DNA of 48,606 nt from Clostridia bacterium (lineage in GTDB: Bacteria > Bacillota > Clostridia > Oscillospirales > CAG-272): assembly GCA_017520505.1 (NCBI GenBank), contig JAFXFN010000025.1:1-48606 (forward strand), in the 5' to 3' direction. The translations under genes and the position numbers were made by a program. Below are positions 9,745 to 18,491 of this stretch, one piece after another. Position 1 is the first letter of the stretch; every line of letters starts with the position of its first letter. Under the pieces are notes generated by a model. That model searched no databases. It worked only from the letters and a program-made list of their open reading frames with translations, and was not told the origin of the DNA.

Positions 9745-9773
9745 TTGATTTTTTTCTTTTAATATGCTAATAT
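9745..9773 (+). promoter_or_regulatory. Sigma-A type promoter of the glycoside hydrolase-like gene
   Basis: TTGATT at 9745-9750, 17-nt spacer, TAATAT at 9768-9773. It gives a leader of about 40 nt before the ATG at 9823. Confidence 0.65.
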
Positions 9774-9822
9774 ATACTAAAGAACTTAATGTGTGAAATT
9801 TTCTGTATTCAAGGAGAATAAA

Positions 9823-11604
9823 ATGAAAGATTTTGTTGATCTTTATCAGGATACTTGGGCGGCGACGGATGATCTCGGCAGAGCCTTACCGCTTGAAGTG
9901 AATGTTGAAAAAAAGGATAAAAAGGTCGGTATATTTTATTTTATGTGGCATCAAGGAACTGACCGTGGATTTATGGATCACTCCCTTGCGTATGCTATGG
10001 GCGGAATAGAAGAGTTTGAACAGGTTATGTCATCGGGAAGCCGTGGCTTTGGACATTATTGGGCAGAGCCGTATTTCGGATATTACCGTTCTGATGATGA
10101 ATGGGTAATTCGCAAGCACGCATACCAGCTTGCAGATGCGGGAATTGATTTCATTTTCTTTGATGTTACAAACGGCCTTATTTACAGACCTATTTGCGAA
10201 ACGATATTGAAAGTATGGAACGAGATTCGCAAGGAAGGCTACAAGACACCTCAAATTATGTTTAATGCAGGTGACACGCCTGAGCTTGCAAAAAGCTCAT
10301 TTGAGGCCCTTTGGAGCGCATTTTACAAAGACGGTCACTACAAAAAGCTTTGGTTCAGATGGAATGAAAAGCCTATCTTTTTAGCGCCGAGAGCATTTTT
10401 TGAGTCACTTCCGGAATACCAGCGTGACTTTTTCACGTTCCGTACATCCTGGGCGAAAACTGATGCCGAATGGTACACCGAAACGGACGGAAAGGGCGCT
10501 TGGCCGTGGGCGGATATGCATCCGCAAAAGCCGGGCAAATCAGAAATGGGTGAGGTTGAGCAGGCTATTGTTATGTGCGGCTTCTGGGCAAACGGATTCG
10601 GAACAAGCACAGGCAGAAGCTACTGTAACGGCAAACAGCCCCCGAATGAAACAGACCGCGACTACGGATTTTCACTCGTTGACAAAACTTCTCCTTTGGG
10701 ACTTGCTTTTCAGGAGCAGTTTGACCACGCCATAAACAACATTGATCCCCCTTGCATTATGATAACAGGCTGGAACGAATGGTGGGCAGGCAGATGGGAT
10801 AACTTCTTACCCGGCGGTAAAAACCCCGCTCAGGGTCAGATAATTGCTAACACATACATAGTTGAGGAATCCGACCCGTTCAGATGCAACTACTTTGTAG
10901 ACAACCTTAACGGTGAATTTTCGCGTGATATAGAGGCTGTTAACGGTCTTTATAAAGATAATTATTACTATCAGATGGTTGCAAATATCAGAAGATACAA
11001 GGGAACAAGAGAAATTCCGAGAGCGACGGGACAAAAGACCATAGATATTCACAGCCGTTGTCTTTGTCAGTGGGATGACGTAGGGCCTGAATACCTTGAC
11101 TATAAAGGCGATGTTACAAAGCGTGACGCTATGTCTTATGTCGGCGGATTCCATTATACAAATGACACAGGTCGTAACGACTTTGTCACAATGAAGGTAT
11201 CATCTGACGACGAATATCTTTATTTCTTCGCTGAATGTGCAAAGAATATTACCGAACCCAGCGGAACAAACTGGATGAATCTCTTTATAAATTCAGACAG
11301 AGATCACAAAACAGGCTGGTATGGTTATAACTACATCATAAACAGATACCAAAACGGAAATCTTGCTTCTGTCGAGATGTTCAAGGACGGAAAGTGGTTT
11401 ATGAAAAAAGTCGGCGATGCTGAATTTACCGTAAGAGGTAACATCATTCAGATAAAGGTCGCAAAAGCTCTTGTTAAAGCCGATAAAGAATTCGAATTCA
11501 AATGGGCAGACAATTCCGTTGCTGACGGTGACATAATGCACTTTATGGATAAGGGTGATGCCGCACCGAACGAGCGTTTCAATTACATTTATATAAAAGA
11601 ATGA
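9823..11604 (+). CDS. Cytoplasmic glycoside hydrolase-like TIM-barrel protein with C-terminal CBM9/DOMON-like domain
   Basis: 593 residues from the ATG at 9823, which has AAGGAG 6 nt upstream; a GTG at 9793 in the same frame lies upstream of that site and is not the start. There is no signal peptide, so it should act in the cytoplasm. The first two thirds resemble GH71/GH99-like barrels: GIFYFMWHQG, an FIFFDVTNG strand with an Asp, and TGWNEWWAGRW late in the barrel, where the Glu is a plausible catalytic or binding residue. The last 170 residues look like a CBM9/DOMON beta-sandwich (WMNLFINSDRDHKTGW). The substrate cannot be deduced. It is monocistronic, with its own promoter and terminator. 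The family call is moderate; the reading frame is certain. Confidence 0.75.
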   Translation: MKDFVDLYQDTWAATDDLGRALPLEVNVEKKDKKVGIFYFMWHQGTDRGFMDHSLAYAMGGIEEFEQVMSSGSRGFGHYWAEPYFGYYRSDDEWVIRKHAYQLADAGIDFIFFDVTNGLIYRPICETILKVWNEIRKEGYKTPQIMFNAGDTPELAKSSFEALWSAFYKDGHYKKLWFRWNEKPIFLAPRAFFESLPEYQRDFFTFRTSWAKTDAEWYTETDGKGAWPWADMHPQKPGKSEMGEVEQAIVMCGFWANGFGTSTGRSYCNGKQPPNETDRDYGFSLVDKTSPLGLAFQEQFDHAINNIDPPCIMITGWNEWWAGRWDNFLPGGKNPAQGQIIANTYIVEESDPFRCNYFVDNLNGEFSRDIEAVNGLYKDNYYYQMVANIRRYKGTREIPRATGQKTIDIHSRCLCQWDDVGPEYLDYKGDVTKRDAMSYVGGFHYTNDTGRNDFVTMKVSSDDEYLYFFAECAKNITEPSGTNWMNLFINSDRDHKTGWYGYNYIINRYQNGNLASVEMFKDGKWFMKKVGDAEFTVRGNIIQIKVAKALVKADKEFEFKWADNSVADGDIMHFMDKGDAAPNERFNYIYIKE

Positions 11605-11610
11605 CAATTT

Positions 11611-11655
11611 AAAATTAAGGCTGATTCGAGTGATTTTGAATCAGCCTTAATTTTT
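11611..11655 (+). terminator. Intrinsic terminator after the glycoside hydrolase-like gene
   Basis: Stem AAAATTAAGGCTGATTC (11611-11627) pairs with GAATCAGCCTTAATTTTT (11638-11655), with the T-run at its 3' end. The A-tract at the 5' side makes it possibly bidirectional. Confidence 0.88.
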
Positions 11656-11679
11656 AATCGGATTTTTCAGAAAAAATAC

Positions 11680-11708
11680 TGTTCAAATGAGAAAATTTAT
11701 GATATAAT
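11680..11708 (+). promoter_or_regulatory. Possible promoter of the Lrp-aminotransferase operon
   Basis: TATAAT at 11703-11708 is a perfect -10. The -35 is poor (TGTTCA at 11680-11685, 17-nt spacer), which would suit a regulated promoter. Confidence 0.45.
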
Positions 11709-11743
11709 CAACTTAATGTAAATTACAGAAAGAGGTTTTACCT

Positions 11744-12220
11744 ATGAAACAAATATTACAGCTTTTAGAAGAAAACGCAAGACTGACAACGGAACAAATG
11801 GCAGTGATGTGCAATCTTGATGAAGAAGAACTAAAAAATAAAATAAAACAGCTTGAGGATGACGGTGTTATTCTTGGCTATAAAGCACTTATCGACTGGG
11901 ATAAAACAGACCGTGAATATGTGAGCGCTGTTATCGAACTGAAGGTAGCGCCACAGCGTGACCGTGGATTTGACAGAATTGCTGAAAAGATATATAACTA
12001 TCCCGAAGTGCAGAGCGTTCACTTGATGTCGGGCGGTTATGACCTTATGCTTATAATTGAAGGCAAAACAATGAGAGAGGTTGCATATTTCGTTGCATAC
12101 AAGCTTGCTCCCATTGAAGACGTTGTATCGACTGCAACACATTTTGTTCTCAAAAAATATAAAGACAAGGGCGTAATATATAAAATGCCCGAGAAAGATG
12201 AAAGAGAGTGTGTTTTGTGA
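11744..12220 (+). CDS. Lrp/AsnC-family transcriptional regulator
   Basis: 158 residues. The N-terminal 50 residues form a winged helix-turn-helix (LTTEQMAVMCNLDEEELKNK, then LEDDGVILGYKALID). The C-terminal part is an AsnC-type ligand-binding (RAM) domain with the VQSVHLMSGGYDLMLIIEG strand pair. Lrp/AsnC proteins respond to amino acids. The stop overlaps the start of the aminotransferase gene (TGATG), so the two are translationally coupled; a pairing of this regulator type with a class I aminotransferase is common in Clostridia and suggests control of an amino-acid pathway. The AGAGG site lies 9 nt before the ATG. Confidence 0.9.
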   Translation: MKQILQLLEENARLTTEQMAVMCNLDEEELKNKIKQLEDDGVILGYKALIDWDKTDREYVSAVIELKVAPQRDRGFDRIAEKIYNYPEVQSVHLMSGGYDLMLIIEGKTMREVAYFVAYKLAPIEDVVSTATHFVLKKYKDKGVIYKMPEKDERECVL

Positions 12221-13392
12221 TGGATTATTCAAAGATTCTGTCTGCAAAATCACAAAGCCTGAAGCCGTCGGGAATACGTAAGTTTTTTGATATGCTTGGC
12301 GGAATGGACGATGTTGTGGCGCTTACCGTAGGTCAGCCTGACTTTGTCACTCCTTGGCATATCAGAGAAGCGGGAATTGAAAGCCTTGAAATGGGTAAGA
12401 CGTATTATACCTCAAACAGCGGACTTCTTGAAATGCGTACGGAAATATCGAATTATCTTAAAAGAAGATTTGACCTTTCCTATGATCCCGAACGTGAGAT
12501 AGTTGTTACTGTCGGCGGAAGCGAAGCAATTGATATGACGATGCGTGCGCTTATTGATCCGGGAGACGAGGTGATAATACCCACACCGTGCTTTGTTTGT
12601 TATGAGCCGCTTTGCCGTATGGCTGATGGTATTCCTGTAAGCGTTGTTACAGAAGAAAAGGACAATTTCAAGCTGACGCCTGAAAAGCTAAATGCGGCAA
12701 TAACACCGAAAACAAAGCTTCTTATAATGCCTTTTCCGAATAATCCGACGGGCGCTGTTATGACGTATGATGATCTTGAAAAGATCGCAGAGGTGCTGAG
12801 AGATACCGATATCATGGTGCTTTCAGATGAAATATATGCCGAGATGACATACGGCGGAAAGAAGCACGTTTCTATCGCATCGCTTCCCGGAATGCGTGAA
12901 AGAACGATCGTTGTAAACGGTTTTTCAAAGGCATACGCTATGACAGGCTGGAGAATGGGATATACGGCTGCACCTGCACCTGTGACAGAGCAGATATTGA
13001 AGCTTCATCAGTTCGGCATTATGTGCGCTCCCACAACGAGCCAGTTTGCGGCAATAGAAGCGCTTAAAAACGGTGATGACGATATTTTCAAAATGACAGG
13101 TGAATATGATTACGGACGCCGTTTTCTTGTGAACGGCTTGCGTAAAATAGGAATACCGTGCTTTGAACCCGAAGGCGCATTTTACGTTTTTCCGAATATA
13201 GGTGTATTTGGAATGTCATCTGAGGAGTTTTGCGAAAGACTTTTGTATGAAGCACGTGTTGCCATTGTTCCCGGTACTGCATTCGGTGAATGCGGCGAGG
13301 GCTTTGCAAGAATATCGTACGCATATTCGCTGAAGCATATAGCAGCAGCGCTTGAAAGAATAGGAAACTTTGTAAATACACTTAAAAAATAA
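12220..13392 (+). CDS. PLP-dependent class I/II aminotransferase
   Basis: 390 residues from the ATG at 12220, which overlaps the upstream TGA; a GTG at 12208 in frame is less likely. The fold-type I motifs are present: GQPDFVTPWHI near the N-terminus, TPCFVCYE, PNNPTG, LSDEIYAEM, and the PLP lysine K237 in FSKAYAMTGWRMG. It transfers amino groups between an amino acid and a 2-oxo acid, most like aspartate or aromatic aminotransferases or the PatA type. The exact substrate is not readable from the sequence. Coupling with the Lrp-type regulator suggests a role in amino-acid metabolism. Confidence 0.92.
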   Translation: MDYSKILSAKSQSLKPSGIRKFFDMLGGMDDVVALTVGQPDFVTPWHIREAGIESLEMGKTYYTSNSGLLEMRTEISNYLKRRFDLSYDPEREIVVTVGGSEAIDMTMRALIDPGDEVIIPTPCFVCYEPLCRMADGIPVSVVTEEKDNFKLTPEKLNAAITPKTKLLIMPFPNNPTGAVMTYDDLEKIAEVLRDTDIMVLSDEIYAEMTYGGKKHVSIASLPGMRERTIVVNGFSKAYAMTGWRMGYTAAPAPVTEQILKLHQFGIMCAPTTSQFAAIEALKNGDDDIFKMTGEYDYGRRFLVNGLRKIGIPCFEPEGAFYVFPNIGVFGMSSEEFCERLLYEARVAIVPGTAFGECGEGFARISYAYSLKHIAAALERIGNFVNTLKK

Positions 13393-13425
13393 GTATTTAA
13401 AAACTGAAATGGAGATTTTTTCGAA

Positions 13426-14400
13426 ATGATCAGCATAATAGTTCCTGTATATAATACCGCAGATGAACTGAAAAATTCCGTTAAAAGTATTCTCAAACAA
13501 ACACATAGTGATTTGGAGATAATACTTGTTAATGACGGTTCTACAGATAATTCCGGAGAAATTTGCGAGGAGCTTGCAAGGCTTGACAATCGAGTGCGTG
13601 TTGTGCATAAGGAAAACGGAGGCGTTGCTTCAGCGAGAAACAGAGGACTTGACGAGGCAAAAGGTGACTATATCGGCTGGGTAGATTCAGATGATATTGT
13701 TTCGCCGAATATGTACAAGGCTTTGTATGATACGGCACTCAAATATGATGCTGATATCGTTCAATGCTCGCACACGAGATTTCTTGATAAGTTGCAGATC
13801 GAATATCCTGATGAGCTTCCGTCACTCAAGATATTAAATAACATTGAGTCTTTAAAGCGTATATATACAACTCATTATACCAATTCTTGTGCCTTGTGGA
13901 GTAAAATATACCGTCGCTGTCTTTTTGACGGATTGCGCTTTACAGAAGGTGCTGCGTATGAAGACGATGAGATTGTACCGCAGTTATTGCAAAAGGCGGA
14001 AAAGCTTGTATTTTTTGAATCTCCTTTGTATTGTTATATAAAGCGTGAAAACAGTATAATAACAGCACCGAAACAGAAAAACACGATGGCACTTACAAGT
14101 CATCTCGAAAAAAGAATGCTACGATTCAAGGACCTTGATGAAGAGCTGTATAATATGTGCTTGCGCCATTTTTATCAATATCTTAAAAATACTTTGTGTA
14201 ATGAATTTTATTTACACACACCCGTTCAAGAGCAGGCGGCAGGATTTTTGAAAAAGCATTATTCAACGTTTTTTAAAATTTCCAATAAATATGATAAGAT
14301 AACGCTCACTCTTTTGAAATGCGGAATGACGGATTTTGTGGCGAAGCACGGCTTTGAGCCTATACAAAAGCTGTTATCTAAACTGAAAAAAGGCGGATAA
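13426..14400 (+). CDS. Family 2 glycosyltransferase
   Basis: 324 residues with a GT-A domain at the N-terminus: SIIVPVYN, VNDGSTDNS (D37), and the metal/nucleotide-sugar motif WVDSDD (D87-D90). No membrane segments are obvious, so it is probably a cytoplasmic or membrane-peripheral enzyme adding sugar to a surface glycan or lipid carrier. GGAG lies 11 nt before the ATG. It starts 33 nt after the aminotransferase and ends 1 nt before copA, so it is likely in the same transcript although the functions do not match. Confidence 0.9.
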   Translation: MISIIVPVYNTADELKNSVKSILKQTHSDLEIILVNDGSTDNSGEICEELARLDNRVRVVHKENGGVASARNRGLDEAKGDYIGWVDSDDIVSPNMYKALYDTALKYDADIVQCSHTRFLDKLQIEYPDELPSLKILNNIESLKRIYTTHYTNSCALWSKIYRRCLFDGLRFTEGAAYEDDEIVPQLLQKAEKLVFFESPLYCYIKRENSIITAPKQKNTMALTSHLEKRMLRFKDLDEELYNMCLRHFYQYLKNTLCNEFYLHTPVQEQAAGFLKKHYSTFFKISNKYDKITLTLLKCGMTDFVAKHGFEPIQKLLSKLKKGG

Positions 14401-14401
14401 T

Positions 14402-16876
14402 ATGAAACAATTTAATGTAACGGGAATGAGTTGTGCTGCTTGCTCTGCCCGTGTTGAAAAGGCTGTCGGAAAAATAGACGGTGTGACGTCATGCTCCGTC
14501 AGCCTTTTGACGAATTCTATGACAGTTGAAGGGGATGTGCCCTCTGACGATATTATAAAAGCAGTTATAAAAGCCGGATACGGTGCATACGAAAAAAGCG
14601 CAGAAAACAAAAAAAACGGTGATGAAACGAGTGCTTTAAAGCATAGACTTTTCACATCCTTCGGTTTTCTTATCATTCTTATGTATTTTTCTATGGGACA
14701 TACTATGCTGTCCTTGCCGTTACCTCCTTTTTTTGTTGAAACACCCGTTTATATAGCTGTGATGCAGATGGTCCTTGCACTCGTTATAATTACGCTTAAC
14801 CGTAAATTTTACGTAAACGGTATAAAGGGGATTATAAACAAAGCGCCGAATATGGATACACTTGTATCGCTCGGATCATTTGCGGCATTTGTTTACAGTA
14901 TGGCATCACTTTTAAATATGGTGCAGTTTACGCTTGACGGAAATGTAAACTCCGCAAAAGAGATCTTGCACGATCTTTATTTTGAATCATCTGCGATGAT
15001 TCTTGTTCTGATAACAGTCGGAAAGCTTTTGGAATCAATATCCAAAGGAAAAACAACAGATGCGCTGAAAGGGCTTATTGATCTTTCTCCCAAAACCGCA
15101 ACTGTAATATATGAAGATGAAGAAAAAACAGTATCTGTATCGGAAATACAAAAGGACGATGTATTTATTGTAAAAGCAGGGGAATCTATACCTGCCGACG
15201 GTGTTGTAATATACGGTATATGTACTGTTGACGAATCATCCCTGACGGGAGAAAGTATACCTGTAGACAAAAAAATCGGTTCAAATGTTTGTGCCGGCAC
15301 AATAAATTGTTCCGGGTATATAAAATGCAAAGCGGTAGGCGTTGGCGAAAATACGATTTTATCGCAGATAATAAAAACAGTAAGCAATGCCGCCGCAACG
15401 AAAGCGCCTATTGCAAAGATTGCGGACAAGGTATCGGGTGTCTTTGTTCCGATAGTTATTTTTATAGCTGTATTAACAACAGCAATTTGGCTTTTACTTG
15501 ATAAAAGTGTCGGATTTGCTTTAGCACGAGGTATATCGGTGCTTGTTGTAAGTTGTCCGTGCGCCCTCGGTCTTGCAACTCCGGTTGCCATTATGGTTGG
15601 CGGCGGAGTAGGTGCTAAAAACGGAATACTTTTCAAAAACGCAGCATCACTTGAACAAGCGGGAAAAACCGACATAGTTGTGTTTGACAAAACGGGAACT
15701 GTGACATCGGGTGTGCCCGTGGTAACAGATGTTATTCCGTCGGGCGGTATTTCTGAAAAAGAGCTTATGAAGCTCGCAATGTCGCTTGAAATTAAAAGCG
15801 AGCATCCGTTAGCTCGTGCCATTGTTTCAAAGGGAGAAGCTGACGGTATAATCCCATATGAAACTGAAAATTTTGAAGCATTTTTCGGTAACGGTGTAAA
15901 ATGCAATGTAAACGGAAATGTTTTTTACGGCGGTAATTTGGATTTTATTTCAAAAAAAATACAAGTAAGCGATGAAATTAAGAAAACATTAGAAAAACTT
16001 GCAAAGTCAGGTAAGACACCTATAATTTTTGTGCTCGGTGATATGTTTGCGGGAATCATAGCACTTGCGGATGTTATAAAAGAAGACAGCGGGGCGGCTG
16101 TAAAAGAGCTTGAAAATATGGGAATAGATGTCGTTATGCTTACGGGGGACAATGAAACAACAGCACGTGTGATTGCTGAAAAAGCGGGAATTTCAAATGT
16201 TGTTGCAGGGGTATTGCCTACAGAAAAAGAAAGAGAAATTATAAAGCTGAAACAAAAAGGGCGTGTGATGATGGTCGGTGACGGAATCAATGACGCACCT
16301 GCGCTTATGCGTGCCGATCTCGGTGTGGCAATAGGCACAGGAACCGATATAGCAATAGACTCCGCAGACGTTGTCCTTATGAAAAGCAAGCTTTCCGATG
16401 TGCCTGCTCTCATACGGCTCAGCAAAAAAACGCTCAAAACGATACATCAGAATCTTTTCTGGGCATTCATTTATAATGTTATTGGTATACCGCTTGCCGC
16501 AGGAGCATTTATTTATTTACTTGGCTGGGAAATGAATCCGATGTTTGGTGCGGCGGCAATGAGTGTGTCGAGCTTCATTGTTGTTACAAACGCATTGAGA
16601 ATAAACCTTTTCAAGATATACGATCCGTCAAAGGACAAAAAGAAAAAAAGCCAAGCTGAGGAAAGCTCCGACAGCTTGACTAAGGTATTAAAGGTAAAAG
16701 GTATGATGTGCGGACATTGCGAGGCGAGAGTTAAGGATGCTTTGCTGAAGCTTGATGAAGTTAAAAGTGCTGAAGCCGACTATAAAAGCGGCGCGGTTTA
16801 TATAACTCTTAATTCGGCGTGTGATGACGAAAAGCTCAAAGAAGCTATAATAAATGCGGGATATAAAGTAAAATAA
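14402..16876 (+). CDS. copA: Copper-exporting P1B-type ATPase with an HMA domain at each end
   Basis: 824 residues. An N-terminal heavy-metal-associated domain has GMSCAAC (C11, C14). The membrane metal site is CPC (C385-P-C387). P-type ATPase motifs follow: phosphorylated D429 in DKTGT, SEHPLA with H468-P469, and GDGINDAP (D627, D631). A second metal-binding domain at the C-terminus has GMMCGHC (C770, C773); most CopA proteins carry such domains only at the N-terminus, although fused C-terminal copies are known. It pumps Cu(I) out of the cytoplasm. It starts 1 nt after the glycosyltransferase stop, with only a weak AGGCGG site, so coupling is likely. No CsoR or CopY-type regulator is next to it. 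The convergent spoIIR gene abuts its stop codon directly. Confidence 0.95.
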   Translation: MKQFNVTGMSCAACSARVEKAVGKIDGVTSCSVSLLTNSMTVEGDVPSDDIIKAVIKAGYGAYEKSAENKKNGDETSALKHRLFTSFGFLIILMYFSMGHTMLSLPLPPFFVETPVYIAVMQMVLALVIITLNRKFYVNGIKGIINKAPNMDTLVSLGSFAAFVYSMASLLNMVQFTLDGNVNSAKEILHDLYFESSAMILVLITVGKLLESISKGKTTDALKGLIDLSPKTATVIYEDEEKTVSVSEIQKDDVFIVKAGESIPADGVVIYGICTVDESSLTGESIPVDKKIGSNVCAGTINCSGYIKCKAVGVGENTILSQIIKTVSNAAATKAPIAKIADKVSGVFVPIVIFIAVLTTAIWLLLDKSVGFALARGISVLVVSCPCALGLATPVAIMVGGGVGAKNGILFKNAASLEQAGKTDIVVFDKTGTVTSGVPVVTDVIPSGGISEKELMKLAMSLEIKSEHPLARAIVSKGEADGIIPYETENFEAFFGNGVKCNVNGNVFYGGNLDFISKKIQVSDEIKKTLEKLAKSGKTPIIFVLGDMFAGIIALADVIKEDSGAAVKELENMGIDVVMLTGDNETTARVIAEKAGISNVVAGVLPTEKEREIIKLKQKGRVMMVGDGINDAPALMRADLGVAIGTGTDIAIDSADVVLMKSKLSDVPALIRLSKKTLKTIHQNLFWAFIYNVIGIPLAAGAFIYLLGWEMNPMFGAAAMSVSSFIVVTNALRINLFKIYDPSKDKKKKSQAEESSDSLTKVLKVKGMMCGHCEARVKDALLKLDEVKSAEADYKSGAVYITLNSACDDEKLKEAIINAGYKVK

Positions 16877-17476
16877 TTAAGCGAAGGTCTTTTGTAAAAA
16901 TTCAAGAAATTTGAATTTTATCTCATATTCGGGCTCTTCTGAATTGGTCAGTATGTTTACTTCATTCGGGGTAAGACCGACCGAGGCAAGCTCGTCGCTG
17001 TTGTCTGCTATAGCTGAGCTTACACACAAGGGCGGGAATAGAACACACCACCAGTTTTTGCCCTCACCCTCTCCTATCTTTACACGTACGGAATAGTAAG
17101 CACCCGCAGGCAAGCTTACGTTTTCGTACACTCTTGTCGGATACTGTTCTTCACCAAGCTCAACTACTACATCGTAATCGTATCCCAAGCTGTTTATACA
17201 ATTTTTGGCTGTGTTAAGTATTTCATCCTTGCTTTCTTCAAGTGACTTTTTGGCATCTTCTACCGTGGTACAGTTTTTCATACTGTCTTCCATTTGATCA
17301 AGTATGCTGTCACGCACTTTCAGCTTCAGTGCTTGATCTTCTTCGCTGTCTGAATTAGCAAGCACGTGAAGACGGGCGACACTTTCGTATAAGCCTATCT
17401 CACCGTTTACGGGAAGTGAAGATGAAAAAATGCCGATGATGAGCGCAAGACAAGTAAATCCTACTAAAAATTTCAT
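16877..17476 (-). CDS. spoIIR: Stage II sporulation protein R
   Basis: 199 residues. It has an N-terminal membrane or signal segment and the SpoIIR core: RLHVLANSDSEEDQ, LKLKVRD and GKNWWCVLFPPLC. In the Bacillus model this forespore-made secreted protein triggers SpoIIGA to process pro-sigma-E in the mother cell, so it marks a spore former. AAAGGAG lies 9 nt before the ATG but is inside a 14-bp hairpin (see 17480-17537). The stop codon abuts the copA stop with no gap and no terminator between them. It follows thyX on the same strand. Confidence 0.93.
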   Translation of the reverse strand: MKFLVGFTCLALIIGIFSSSLPVNGEIGLYESVARLHVLANSDSEEDQALKLKVRDSILDQMEDSMKNCTTVEDAKKSLEESKDEILNTAKNCINSLGYDYDVVVELGEEQYPTRVYENVSLPAGAYYSVRVKIGEGEGKNWWCVLFPPLCVSSAIADNSDELASVGLTPNEVNILTNSEEPEYEIKFKFLEFLQKTFA

Positions 17477-17479
17477 AAA

Positions 17480-17537
17480 AAATACTCCTTTTGTCAGATT
17501 TCAAAAGGAGTATTTCCGTTATTTTTGGTATTTATTC
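17480..17537 (-). promoter_or_regulatory. spoIIR leader: SD-pairing hairpin overlapping a candidate sigma-F promoter
   Basis: On the minus strand, AAATACTCCTTTTG (17515 to 17502) pairs perfectly with CAAAAGGAGTATTT (17493 to 17480) across an 8-nt loop, burying the spoIIR AAAGGAG. The upstream arm also contains GGAAATACT (17517 to 17509), which fits a sigma-F/G -10 (GGnnAnAnT); GAATA (17537 to 17533) lies 15 nt upstream, a 4-of-5 match to the -35. Start of transcription near 17502 would omit the blocking arm. Alternatively the hairpin is a weak thyX terminator: six T residues run through the stem end. Confidence 0.6.
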
Positions 17538-17539
17538 AA

Positions 17540-18298
17540 TCATTTTGAATACAATTTTTTCATTTCTGCGGCTTTTCCGCAGGAGTATGCGCCCTCGGGA
17601 CATTTTCCTCTGACACAAGCAGGGCCTGCATTTTTAAATAAAAGCGGTGCAGCCTCTTTACAAAGCATAAGCATCTGACGTGCAACCTCTCTTATTTCCC
17701 ACTGCGCTCTGTCACAGCAACGGAGCGTGAAGAAATTATAAAGGCTTCTTGTGTTCATCGTCACGATCATTCTCGTGTCGCAGGCATTGGGAAGAACAAA
17801 GCGTGCATCCTCATTTGCTTTTTTCTCAGATGCTTTTTTTGCTTCCTTTTCTGACATACCGCTCTGTACCATTTTTTCATAGTGAGCCTTAGCGAGAATA
17901 TTTCTTAAATTTTCATATCTTTTTGAGTCTTCCTCCATTGCCGCTGTGAATTCAGCCATTGCCTCGGGAATTGCGGCAATCTCGGGAGGGGTGATATATT
18001 CAAATGAAGATTTATCAACGTATCTTTGACTCTGAACGGAGAAAGATGCAATTCTGTGACGTGTTATCTGAGCAAGAAGCGCACGTGAAACGCCTTCAAT
18101 GCCGAAAGTAAATGAGGCGTGTTCTATGGGGCTCTGATGACCTAGTGAAAAAAGAAGCTCTAAAAAATTCTCTGTTTTTTCAGGTGTAAGATTATCTAAA
18201 AGCGTATCAATGTCCGTCTTTGCATAGCAAAGCTTTGCGGCTGCCGCTACCACCTTGTCGGCATCGGGGGTGTATGTTAAAAGTTCAACCTTTGGCAT
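17540..18298 (-). CDS. thyX: Flavin-dependent thymidylate synthase
   Basis: 252 residues. The ThyX signature RHRx7S is present at R80-H81-R82 to S90 (RHRIASFSVQS), followed by QRY. The enzyme makes dTMP from dUMP with methylene-tetrahydrofolate, FAD and NADPH. The C-terminal tail (about 30 residues with several Cys, CVRGKCPEGAYSCGKA) is unusual-looking but within family variation. It is transcribed divergently from feoA and lies upstream of spoIIR. Confidence 0.95.
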   Translation of the reverse strand: MPKVELLTYTPDADKVVAAAAKLCYAKTDIDTLLDNLTPEKTENFLELLFSLGHQSPIEHASFTFGIEGVSRALLAQITRHRIASFSVQSQRYVDKSSFEYITPPEIAAIPEAMAEFTAAMEEDSKRYENLRNILAKAHYEKMVQSGMSEKEAKKASEKKANEDARFVLPNACDTRMIVTMNTRSLYNFFTLRCCDRAQWEIREVARQMLMLCKEAAPLLFKNAGPACVRGKCPEGAYSCGKAAEMKKLYSK

Positions 18299-18324
18299 AT
18301 CTGTCTTCTTTCATTTTTTTGGTT

Positions 18325-18353
18325 ATAATATCATATTATGTTTTTGTATTCAA
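18325..18353 (-). promoter_or_regulatory. thyX promoter
   Basis: Read on the minus strand: TTGAAT (18353 to 18348), 17-nt spacer, TATTAT (18330 to 18325). The ATG is about 26 nt downstream of the -10. Confidence 0.65.
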
Positions 18354-18412
18354 GTGCGGAAATGTAAATAATAAGTTTTGTTGAAAATAAAGCAAAAAAA
18401 TGCAAAATAGTA

Positions 18413-18466
18413 TTGACAAATCAAATTTTTTGTGATATTATATCACCAAGTTAGCCACGGCTAACT
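18413..18466 (+). promoter_or_regulatory. feo promoter with palindromic iron-regulator operator
   Basis: TTGACA at 18413-18418, 17-nt spacer, TATTAT at 18436-18441. Directly downstream, around the expected start site, is the palindrome AGTTAGCC-AC-GGCTAACT (18449-18466). The TTAG...CTAA arms resemble operators of DtxR/IdeR/MntR-type metal-dependent repressors, suggesting shut-off when iron is sufficient. No such regulator gene is in this window. Confidence 0.7.
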
Positions 18467-18491
18467 CTAATTCTTGCTTTGGAGAATCCAC

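Noticed and set aside
9793..9822. Upstream GTG start for the glycoside hydrolase-like gene
   Set aside because: The GTG lies before the AAGGAG that serves the ATG at 9823.
14977..15906. Long minus-strand frame of 309 residues
   Set aside because: It is the shadow of copA on the opposite strand.
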